From: Micrococcales bacterium
GTDB lineage: Bacteria; Actinomycetota; Actinomycetes; Actinomycetales; Dermatophilaceae
Direction: 5' to 3'
Assembly (NCBI GenBank): GCA_003157445.1
Contig: PMJN01000437.1
Location: 1 to 7,085, forward strand
Length of the DNA: 7,085 bases
The notes beneath the pieces were generated by a model that was not told the origin of the DNA, did not search any database, and saw nothing but the letters and a program-made list of their open reading frames with translations. The translations under genes and the position numbers were made by a program. Numbering within the stretch: the stretch's first letter is position 1; every line of letters begins with the position of its first letter. This document shows, in pieces, positions 1-6,005 of the stretch.

Positions 1-25
1 CCCGCCCAAGTACCAAGAGCCCCCA

Positions 26-610
26 ATGTTGATGGTAGATACCGATGTGGTCGTGGTCGAACGTTTGCTGCTCGGTGGCGGGCTGACCTGTCCTGCGTGT
101 GGTGGTGTGTTGGCGCCGTGGGGCCACGCGCGGTGGCGGTCTTCGCGCCTGGAGGTCGGTGGTGTGCGGCATCGGCCTCGCCGGGGCAGTTGCATGGGTT
201 GCGCCAAGACGCATGTGTTGTTGCCCGCGGTGTGGCTGTTGCGTCGTGCTGATGCGGCGTCGGTGATTGGTTCGGCGTTGCTCGCCAAGGCCGCCGGGCA
301 GGGGCATCGTTCGATCGCGGCAGTGCTGGGACGGCCGGCGTCAACGGTGCGGGGGTGGCTGCGCCGCTTCGGTGTGCGGGCTGAGCAGGTGCGGGTGTTG
401 TTTACCGTGCTGCTGTATCGCCTTGACCCGCAGGCTGGTCCGCTGCTGCCGCGGGAGTCGGTGTTCGCCGACGCGTTGGAGGCCCTGGGCCGAGCTGGCG
501 CGGCAGGGGTCCGCCGGCTCTCGCCGCGCCCGCCGTGGGAGTTCGCCTCGTGGGCCAGTGCCGGTCTGTTGCTGGCGCCCGCCGGTGGCCTGGTGAGCAA
601 CACGAGCTGA
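26..610 (+). CDS. Zinc-ribbon/helix-turn-helix transposon accessory protein (DUF6431-like)
   Basis: A 194-residue protein with two CxxC pairs (C22/C25 and C56/C59), which look like a four-cysteine zinc ribbon. The first lies in a CPACGGVLAPWGHAR context. A helix-turn-helix follows at about residues 94-115 (RSIAAVLGRPASTVRGWLRRF). The C-terminal half is less conserved and ends in a VSNTS tail. I recall this arrangement from actinobacterial proteins labelled DUF6431 or helix-turn-helix that sit directly upstream of a DDE transposase and ATPase. The likely role is sequence-specific DNA binding for the element, at its ends, its promoter or a target, but no function is established here. The start is uncertain: ATG 26, ATG 32 and GTG 47 are all in frame, none has a convincing Shine-Dalgarno sequence, and the frame is open to the window edge. 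The stop lies 69 bp before the transposase start. Confidence 0.75.
   Translation: MLMVDTDVVVVERLLLGGGLTCPACGGVLAPWGHARWRSSRLEVGGVRHRPRRGSCMGCAKTHVLLPAVWLLRRADAASVIGSALLAKAAGQGHRSIAAVLGRPASTVRGWLRRFGVRAEQVRVLFTVLLYRLDPQAGPLLPRESVFADALEALGRAGAAGVRRLSPRPPWEFASWASAGLLLAPAGGLVSNTS
27..38 (+). repeat. Candidate left terminal inverted repeat
   Basis: TGTTGATGGTAG, when reverse-complemented, matches 3158-3169 at 10 of 12 positions, including 8 consecutive outermost bases. It begins with TG, as expected for Mu/Tn7/Tn402-type ends. A match of this length within two short search regions can arise by chance, and the sequence lies within the first codons of the first gene. If it is the real tip, the ATG at 26 straddles the boundary and the element's own start codon would be the ATG at 32 or the GTG at 47. 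Confidence 0.3.
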
Positions 611-668
611 CTCTGGGCGGGCGTCGCTGGGCCCGACAGGCTCCGACCTTGACGGATTTTCTCAAGGT

Positions 669-673
669 GGAGG
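669..673 (+). promoter_or_regulatory. Ribosome binding site of the transposase
   Basis: GGAGG lies 6 nt before the ATG at 680. It fixes that start and shows independent translation initiation after the 69-bp gap that follows the first gene. Confidence 0.75.
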
Positions 674-679
674 TGGGCG

Positions 680-2251
680 ATGAGCCACAAACGAAGCAGC
701 GGCGCCGGTCAGGGTGACCGCGCGCAGCGGGCACAGGAGATCGGGTTGTTCCGGTATGCGCTGATCCGCCCGGTGGCCGACCCCGGGCTGACGACGCGTC
801 AACGCGGGCCACTGGTGCGCGAGCTCGCTGAACTGGACCATCTGGGTCCGTTCGGGGACCAGGTCCGGGTTTCCCGGGTCACGTTGGACCGGTGGATCCG
901 GGCCTGGAACGCGGGCGGGTTCGATGCCCTGGTCCCCAGCGCCCGCCGCGCCGAGCCCCGCACGGCGGCGTCGGTGCTGGAGTTGGCGGCGGCGTTGAAA
1001 CGGGAGGTCCCCGCACGGACCGCCGCCCAGGTCGCGGTGATCCTGGGCGCTCATGCGGGCTGGGCGCCCTCGGCGCGGACCCTGCAAAGACACCTCGCCC
1101 GCCTGGAGCTCAATACCCGCCCCGACGGCACGCCCCCTAAAGCGTTCGGCCGATTCGAAGCCGCCGCCCCCAACGACCGCTGGACCGGGGACGCGTTGCA
1201 CGGCCCGGTCGTGGCCGGCCGCAAGACGTACCTGTTCGCGTTCATCGACGACCACTCCCGGGCCCTAACCGGATACCGGTGGGGCCACAGCGAAGACACC
1301 GTCCGGCTCGAAGCCGCACTGCGCGCGGGCCTGTCCTGCCGTGGGATCCCCAAAGTTGTCTACCTCGACAACGGATCGGCGATGATCTCTAAACAGCTCT
1401 TGCGGGCGCTGGCTGTCCTGGGCATCCAGCTGACCCATTCCAAACCCCGCGAACCCGCCGGCAGGGGAAAGATCGAACGGGTCTTCCGGACCGTGCGTGA
1501 ACAGTTCCTCATCGAGCTCGCCGTCCCCGGCGCACTGGCCAAGATCCAGGGATTGGAGCAGCTGAACGAGCTGTTCACCGCCTGGGTCGAGACCGTTTAC
1601 CACCAGCGTGTCCACTCCGAGACCGGGCAGACACCACTGGCCCGGTTCACCACGACCGTCCCGCCCGTGATCCCGACCCCAGCAGCACTGCATGAAGCGT
1701 TCTTGTGGTCCGAGCGTCGCCTGGTCGCCAAGACCGCGACGGTATCCCTGTTCGGTAACACCTACGAAGTGGACGCCGCCCTGGTCGGACGCCGCGTCGA
1801 GCTCGTCTTCGATCCCTTTGACCTGACCGACCTCCAGGTCCGCTACCAAGGCCGCGATATGGGCGCCGCTGTCGGCCACCAGATCGGCCGCCACGTCCAC
1901 CCCGCCGCCAAACCCGAAACCAGCCCCCACCCAGCGCCACCCACCGGGATCGACTACCTCGCCCTGGTCCGCGACCGACACACCGCCACGCTGGCCGAAC
2001 CACCAGTGAGGTACACCGACGCGGGCCGACACACCACCAAAACCGCTGACACCGTTGACATCACCAGCCCCACGACCAGCCCAAGCAGCGGCCCCGACAC
2101 CGGGCTCGAGGCCGAGCTCGCGTCGTTCGCCACCCTGCTGCCACCCAGCCCGGGGCCGGCTGTCGCGGGCCAGGTGGCCATTCCCGGACAGCTCGACCTC
2201 CTCCAGCTACTTGACCCCACCGCCAGCAACGACTCCAAGGAGCACCAGTGA
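680..2251 (+). CDS. DDE transposase with rve/integrase core (TniA/TnsB/Mu-like)
   Basis: A 523-residue transposase that would carry out DNA cleavage and strand transfer for the element. An N-terminal HTH lies around residues 63-84 (VSRVTLDRWIRAWNAGGF), followed by a second helical DNA-binding region at about 95-145. The RNase H-like core has D171 (WTGDALHG), D230 (VVYLDNGSA) and E266 (GRGKIERVFRT). D230 and E266 are separated by 35 residues, the classic DD(35)E spacing, and FIDDHSR at 189-195 is typical of rve domains. A Mu-transposase-type C-terminal beta-barrel region spans about residues 345-400 (VSLFGNTYEVDAALVGRRVEL). After it comes a low-complexity Pro/Thr/Ser linker (about 408-475) and a short hydrophobic tail (GQLDLLQLLDP, 503-513). 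All catalytic residues and a good ribosome binding site are present, so the gene looks intact. Its stop overlaps the ATPase start. Databases might label it IS481-like from the core alone, but the partner ATPase argues for the TniA/TnsB-like group. Confidence 0.93.
   Translation: MSHKRSSGAGQGDRAQRAQEIGLFRYALIRPVADPGLTTRQRGPLVRELAELDHLGPFGDQVRVSRVTLDRWIRAWNAGGFDALVPSARRAEPRTAASVLELAAALKREVPARTAAQVAVILGAHAGWAPSARTLQRHLARLELNTRPDGTPPKAFGRFEAAAPNDRWTGDALHGPVVAGRKTYLFAFIDDHSRALTGYRWGHSEDTVRLEAALRAGLSCRGIPKVVYLDNGSAMISKQLLRALAVLGIQLTHSKPREPAGRGKIERVFRTVREQFLIELAVPGALAKIQGLEQLNELFTAWVETVYHQRVHSETGQTPLARFTTTVPPVIPTPAALHEAFLWSERRLVAKTATVSLFGNTYEVDAALVGRRVELVFDPFDLTDLQVRYQGRDMGAAVGHQIGRHVHPAAKPETSPHPAPPTGIDYLALVRDRHTATLAEPPVRYTDAGRHTTKTADTVDITSPTTSPSSGPDTGLEAELASFATLLPPSPGPAVAGQVAIPGQLDLLQLLDPTASNDSKEHQ
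2237..2242 (+). promoter_or_regulatory. Ribosome binding site of the ATPase gene
   Basis: AAGGAG lies 5 nt before the GTG at 2248, inside the end of the transposase gene. It supports the GTG start and the GTGA overlap, and hence coupled translation of transposase and ATPase. Confidence 0.75.
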
Positions 2252-3063
2252 GCCTTTCCCAACTGCAACCCCACTACGGATTCACAAAGATGCCCTTCGG
2301 CCGGGCCCTGGCCCCCCAGATGCTGCACCGCCACACCAGCCACGCCGAAGCCGTCGCCCGGATCAGCTGGTGTATCAGCGAACGCGCCCTGGGCGTAGTC
2401 ACCGGCGAGGTCGGCGCCGGCAAGACCGTTGCGATCCGCGCAGCCCTGGCCGGGCTTGACGCATCCCGGCACACCACCATCTACCTGGGCAACCCCGCCG
2501 TCGGTGGCCGAGGCCTCTACTCCGGGATCGTCACCGCCCTGGGTGGGGTCCCCCGTTTCCATAAGGCAGCGCTGATCCCACAAACCACCGAGATGCTCGC
2601 CGCCGAGGAACACGAACGCGGCCGCACCGTGGTCCTAGTCCTTGATGAGGCCCACCTGTTGGGTATCGAGCAGCTCGAAGAGCTCCGCCTGCTCACCAGC
2701 GCCGATATGGACTCCCACTCACCATTCGCGTGCCTACTGGTCGGCCAGCCCACCCTGCGCAGACGGATCAAGCTCGGCACCTTCGCCGCCCTGGACCAAC
2801 GGATCGCGTTGCGTTACACCATGACCGGGATGAGCGAGCCCGAGACCAAAAGCTACCTGACCCACCACCTCAAACTCGCCGGCCGATCCGACACGTTGTT
2901 CTCCGACGACGCGGTCGCGCTGATCCACCAAGTCAGCCGAGGGATCCCCCGAGCCGTGAACAACCTCGCCGTCCAAGCCCTCGTAGCAGCGTTCGCGACC
3001 AACAAGACCATCGTTGACGAGTCCTCAGCAAGAACAGCCGTCACCGAAGTCACGACAGAGTGA
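2248..3063 (+). CDS. AAA+ ATPase, ExeA/TniB-like transposition partner
   Basis: A 271-residue AAA+ ATPase that would assemble on target DNA in an ATP-dependent way and recruit or activate the transposase, as TnsC, MuB and TniB do in their systems. The N-terminus (HYGFTKMPFGR, residues 9-19) resembles the FGL..PF opening of ExeA/GspA-type ATPases. Walker A is GEVGAGKT at 53-60, and Walker B is VVLVLDEAHLL at 128-138 with D133 and E134. A sensor-1-like strand lies at 160-168 (FACLLVGQP), an arginine-rich region at 170-189 (LRRRIKLG...DQRIALRY), and a sensor-2-like GIPRAVNNLA at 232-241. The length suits a compact TniB/ExeA-like protein with no large extra domain. It starts at GTG 2248, overlapping the transposase stop by 4 nt (GTGA), and its stop at 3061-3063 is followed by a strong hairpin. 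All ATPase motifs are present, so it appears functional. Confidence 0.92.
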   Translation: MSLSQLQPHYGFTKMPFGRALAPQMLHRHTSHAEAVARISWCISERALGVVTGEVGAGKTVAIRAALAGLDASRHTTIYLGNPAVGGRGLYSGIVTALGGVPRFHKAALIPQTTEMLAAEEHERGRTVVLVLDEAHLLGIEQLEELRLLTSADMDSHSPFACLLVGQPTLRRRIKLGTFAALDQRIALRYTMTGMSEPETKSYLTHHLKLAGRSDTLFSDDAVALIHQVSRGIPRAVNNLAVQALVAAFATNKTIVDESSARTAVTEVTTE

Positions 3064-3089
3064 CCACCAGCGCGACACCATGACCACCA
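3061..3089 (+). repeat. Direct repeat TGACCACCA (two copies, 20-bp period)
   Basis: TGACCACCA occurs at 3061-3069, where it includes the ATPase stop codon, and again at 3081-3089. The start-to-start distance is 20 bp, about two DNA turns. Elements of the Mu/Tn7/Tn402 type carry repeated transposase-binding sites near their ends, and this could be one pair. No convincing inverted copy was found at the left end, so the assignment is weak. Confidence 0.35.
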
Positions 3090-5191
3090 AGGCCCCGCCG
3101 GAAACATCCGGCGGGGCCCTTCTTCAACTCAACACATCCCCACCCACAGTGACGCCGCCATCATCAACAGACGCGACCGACAACACCCTCACAGATGCCA
3201 CGGTCCAGGGTGTTCTGGACCTCAGAGACGCCGCCTTAGCAGTTGCCCTTACGTTCAAGGGGTGCCACTTCCAAGACGAGTTGCGATTGAATGGGTTACA
3301 GGGGCGTTCGTTGGTCTTTCTCGATTGCGAGATACCGAACGGACTTTCCTTGGCGGACGGGCGCATCAGAGAAGCAGTCCGGCTTGAGGGCTGCGCCTTC
3401 GGTGAATCGGCGATAGACGTAAGCGGGCTGGCCACCCAGTACTTGACGGTCACTAAGTGCGGCTGTGAGAGTTTCGACGCTAGGGGTGTCCAGATTTCCC
3501 GAGCACTGAGCCTCAAGCAGCTAGCCGTTGTCCCTGAGATTATCGGGGCGGTGAACCTCGAGGACGCACGGATCAGCGGTCCAGTCCACGTGATTGACAA
3601 ATGCATTTTAGGCGGTCCTCTGCTAATGCAGGGCAGTACCGCGAAGTACGTCTGGATTCATGACAGCAGTGTGCACGGAAGCGTCATGCATCCTGCGGTG
3701 GATCTCGACCGCGCCGAGATCGTCGGCGAAGTCGATATTAGGTCCTCGGTCGTGGTCGGCGGCATCAGCCTCCGAAACGGTCACTTCGGCGGAGTTGCGC
3801 TCGAAGGGAAGCTGCACGGACGGGGCGCTAGGTATGCGGCTCTGGACGGCAGGGGCAGCCAAATCGACGGATCGGTGGAACTGGGACACCGCCTAGGTGG
3901 CCTCGAAGTGTCAGGTCCGGTGAACTTCACATCGGCGCACGTCCGCGGCAGCTTCATCGTTGGGCAAGACGCCGTTGTCGCTCCACCCGAGGGGGAGCTG
4001 GGCATGGCAATCTGGTGCGATCGAGCCTCGATCGATGGTGACCTGAAGGTGTATTCCGGGTGGACGCCTGAGGGTTCGCCGCCCATACCGGGGATGTCGC
4101 TATTCGGCTGCGAGATCGGCGGCGGCGTGGACATCGGCCGCCGTATCAATGGCGATGGGCTTCTGCTTGACGGGGCCAAGATCTCGCAGTCCTTCACGGT
4201 GGACCGTGGTGCAACTTCTCTCCGCGCCGTCGACCTGCGCGCCGAGTCGGTTCACCTCGATGGCCTATTCGCGGCAGGTGAACCGGGGCCAGACATCGGT
4301 GATGTGCTGCTTCTCGACGGGGCAGAGATCCAGAAACCCCTGGAAGTCGCCGGCAGCCTTTCGGGAGGCATGCGCATGGTGGATGTGAGCGCGGTCAGCC
4401 TGCGCGTGTCCACGGAGATGCGCCAGGTGGACGCCCTAGCCAACCTGGCGGGTGTTCACGCGCAGGCACTCGACATAACCGACTTCCGGGGATGTTCCGA
4501 GCTCATATTGGAGCGCATTCGGGTCGACGATCTGGACCTGCTGGGCTTAGAAGCCACCCCCATGCGGCTCGACCTTCGTGGTGCTGGACTGGGCACGCTG
4601 AGCATTGGCAGCACGAAGGGAAAACCATTGAGCCTGGACCTTGATGGTGCGCAAACCATCGCCATCCTGCCGGGTCCAGCAGAAGTCCCCGTCAACGACC
4701 GCTTGGAGTTGCTCACCCCAGACCCAACGAAGCACTCACCGGGGGCCTTCCTCATGCTGGCCGGCGTGTACCGTCGCAGCGGTCATCCACGGGCGGCGAC
4801 GGAAACGCTGATTGAGAACGAGCGTCGGCAGCGATCCGGCGGAAGCGCAATGGCACGCGCGTGGTCTTGGTTGCAGCAACACGTCACCGGCTACGGCTAT
4901 CAGCCCAGCCGAGCCTTCAGGTGGCTACTCGCATTCTGGGTGCTGGGCTCCCTCATCCTGTTGCCTATGCGTTCGCAGTTCGTGGGCACCAAGGGATCGC
5001 CCGCCCTTGTGCCCTTCCGGCCGGAACTGTATCTCCTTGATCAATGGCTCCCCTTTCTCAGCACAGGACAGGAGAAGTACACCGCCACGGGTGCTGCGAT
5101 GTGGACAGTTCCGGCGTTAGTGGTGTTGGGATGGGTGCTCTTCTCAACGGTAGCTGCGGGGCTCGCATCGGCTACGCGGCGCGGGGACTAG
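3080..5191 (+). CDS. Beta-helix membrane-anchored protein, probably 5'-truncated by the element
   Basis: From ATG 3080 the frame encodes 703 residues. About residues 35-540 are an irregular series of roughly 20-residue turns rich in patterns such as GVLDLRDA, EAVRLEGCAF, GPVHVIDKC and GEVDIRSSVVVGGISLRN. This indicates a right-handed beta-solenoid related to pentapeptide-repeat or bactofilin-like folds. A small globular segment follows (about 553-585, LMLAGVYRRSGHPRAATETL), then a GYGYQPSRAFRW motif (604-615), a membrane helix (about 615-631), a possible re-entrant LYLLDQWLPFL segment and a last helix (about 672-697). I recognise this C-terminal layout from large actinobacterial proteins often annotated only as membrane or oxidoreductase-like; no enzymatic residue is visible. 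Those proteins normally carry an N-terminal region of some 60-80 residues before the first repeat, which is absent here. No candidate start (ATG 3014, ATG 3080, GTG 3149) has a Shine-Dalgarno sequence, and the 3080 start places a terminator hairpin inside the gene. The true start, and whether it is expressed at all, is therefore unclear. Codon use is less GC-extreme than in the element. Confidence 0.7.
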   Translation: MTTKAPPETSGGALLQLNTSPPTVTPPSSTDATDNTLTDATVQGVLDLRDAALAVALTFKGCHFQDELRLNGLQGRSLVFLDCEIPNGLSLADGRIREAVRLEGCAFGESAIDVSGLATQYLTVTKCGCESFDARGVQISRALSLKQLAVVPEIIGAVNLEDARISGPVHVIDKCILGGPLLMQGSTAKYVWIHDSSVHGSVMHPAVDLDRAEIVGEVDIRSSVVVGGISLRNGHFGGVALEGKLHGRGARYAALDGRGSQIDGSVELGHRLGGLEVSGPVNFTSAHVRGSFIVGQDAVVAPPEGELGMAIWCDRASIDGDLKVYSGWTPEGSPPIPGMSLFGCEIGGGVDIGRRINGDGLLLDGAKISQSFTVDRGATSLRAVDLRAESVHLDGLFAAGEPGPDIGDVLLLDGAEIQKPLEVAGSLSGGMRMVDVSAVSLRVSTEMRQVDALANLAGVHAQALDITDFRGCSELILERIRVDDLDLLGLEATPMRLDLRGAGLGTLSIGSTKGKPLSLDLDGAQTIAILPGPAEVPVNDRLELLTPDPTKHSPGAFLMLAGVYRRSGHPRAATETLIENERRQRSGGSAMARAWSWLQQHVTGYGYQPSRAFRWLLAFWVLGSLILLPMRSQFVGTKGSPALVPFRPELYLLDQWLPFLSTGQEKYTATGAAMWTVPALVVLGWVLFSTVAAGLASATRRGD
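3091..3124 (+). terminator. Rho-independent-like terminator after the ATPase gene
   Basis: A perfect 11-bp GC-rich stem, GGCCCCGCCGG (3091-3101) with CCGGCGGGGCC (3108-3118), encloses the 6-nt loop AAACAT and is followed by a short pyrimidine run (CTTCTT, 3119-3124). It begins 27 bp after the ATPase stop. Stems this strong with weak U-tracts are common terminators in high-GC actinobacteria. It would stop the element's operon before the right end and shield the neighbouring gene. Confidence 0.75.
3158..3169 (-). repeat. Candidate right terminal inverted repeat
   Basis: CCATCATCAACA ends in CA and is the imperfect inverse of 27-38 (10 of 12 matches, the outer 8 identical). It falls after the operon terminator and immediately before the first recognisable repeat of the neighbouring beta-helix protein, which is where an element end is expected. 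The flanking bases GACGC are not repeated at the left end. Confidence 0.3.
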
Positions 5192-5396
5192 GCGCTGGTC
5201 AAGAATCCACCCGTTGGTTCCGTGACTACCCAGATACCCCACGCTGGAGGAGACGGCTAGCGAACGTGCACCGTTGCCGCGATCCGCTCGTTCAGCGATG
5301 GTCGAGAGGTGTGTCTTTCCGCCGCCTATCGCCCACCGTGGGGCAGGCATCACAGCGCCCATTTGGACGTATTGGATTCGTCCCGTTGTGGGGGTG

Positions 5397-6005
5397 TCAT
5401 GGGGCGGTGCAGGTGGGGTATTTCTTGGTGTCGTGGGTATTGGCCTGCAGATCGGTCCCGGCCGCCAGGGGCACGGTCTTGGCGACTTTCATCGATGAGG
5501 TGAGCGCGGCCCAGGTCTTGTCGAACTGTGCCGTGTCGGCCGACAGGTTGAACCAGACGGTGCCGGTGGCGGTGTGGAAGATCACCACGGCGTACGTCGT
5601 GGCCGCCGCGCTGCTGTTGGTGCATTTGACCCCGACGGCCGGCTGGCCGCCCACGGTGATGGGCTGCAGATCAGTGGCGACATCGCGCACCGACGATTCG
5701 ATTCCGGTAGCGGCGGCGAACAGGTAGCGTTCCTGGGAAAGTCGGCCCGCGTACAGCGTGATGATGCCGGTGTCGGCGTGGTAGTTCTTCTGGCCGGCGG
5801 CGGACATGATGTCGTCGCCCGGGCTGAGGAAGTATGGTTCTGCGGGTTTGCTGTCTTTCAGCGGGCCTATGCTCAGCAGGGTTGCCCCGTGGTCGTCTTT
5901 GACGGTCAGTGGTCCCGGTGGTGGTGGTGTGGTGTTGTGGGCGCATCCGGACAGCAGGGCAAGGGTCAGGGCAAGGCCGCAGAAGGCTGCCAGTCGCTTG
6001 ATCAT
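5397..6005 (-). CDS. Small secreted lipoprotein of unknown function
   Basis: A 202-residue protein with a textbook lipoprotein signal: positive MIKR, a hydrophobic core at 5-18 and the lipobox LSGC, with C21 as the lipidated cysteine. It should be anchored on the outer face of the cytoplasmic membrane. A short Pro-rich linker (TTPPPPGP, 25-32) leads to a mature domain ending in alternating strands (GGQPAVGVKC, TTYAVVIFHTATGTVWFNLS) and a helix (QFDKTWAALTSSMKV). This pattern recalls Mog1/PsbP-like lipoproteins, by inference only. C128 and C199 could form a disulfide. The ATG at 6005 overlaps the stop of the upstream gene (ATGA), and no clear Shine-Dalgarno precedes it, so translation is probably coupled to that gene. 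It ends facing the beta-helix gene. The specific ligand or role is unknown. Confidence 0.85.
   Translation of the reverse strand: MIKRLAAFCGLALTLALLSGCAHNTTPPPPGPLTVKDDHGATLLSIGPLKDSKPAEPYFLSPGDDIMSAAGQKNYHADTGIITLYAGRLSQERYLFAAATGIESSVRDVATDLQPITVGGQPAVGVKCTNSSAAATTYAVVIFHTATGTVWFNLSADTAQFDKTWAALTSSMKVAKTVPLAAGTDLQANTHDTKKYPTCTAP

Larger units (their letters stand above)
27..3169 (+). mobile_element. Three-gene DDE/AAA+ transposable element (bounds tentative)
   Basis: Three co-directional genes make up the element: a zinc-ribbon/HTH protein, a DD(35)E transposase and an ExeA/TniB-like AAA+ ATPase. A DDE recombinase paired with a dedicated ATPase is the core of the Mu, Tn7, Tn402/Tn5053 and IS21 groups. 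Here the Mu-type C-terminal region of the transposase points to the Mu/Tn7/TniAB side rather than to IS21. The presumed ends are TGTTGATGGTAG (27-38) and CCATCATCAACA (3158-3169). They match as inverted repeats at 10 of 12 positions, with 8 identical at the tips and TG...CA termini. No duplicated target bases flank them (left CCCAA, right GACGC), so the outer limits are uncertain and the left end may lie before the window. The gene content is secure; the coordinates are inference. Confidence 0.6.

Noticed and set aside
100..165. TGGTGG-type motifs near the left end as inverted partners of the TGACCACCA repeats
   Set aside because: They match only partly, lie within coding sequence rich in GGT/GTG, and do not keep the 20-bp spacing.
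1265..2032. 255-codon - strand open frame opposite the transposase
   Set aside because: It is antisense to a well-supported DDE transposase, has a Gly/Val-rich composition typical of GC-rich shadows and shows no domain.
680..3063. Classification as an IS21 (istA/istB) element
   Set aside because: The ATPase has an ExeA/TniB-like N-terminus rather than an IstB-like one, and an extra zinc-ribbon/HTH gene precedes the transposase, which is not the usual IS21 layout.
5192..5396. 205-bp gap between the convergent beta-helix and lipoprotein genes, examined for a terminator, RNA gene or small ORF
   Set aside because: Only 4-5 bp chance hairpins (for example around 5330-5345) without U-tracts were found. 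No tRNA-like fold or supported coding frame was seen.
5044..5727. 227-codon + strand open frame overlapping the end of the beta-helix gene and the lipoprotein gene
   Set aside because: It lies antisense to the lipoprotein and out of frame with the beta-helix gene. It has no recognisable domain and no good start signal, and is explained as a GC-rich shadow frame.
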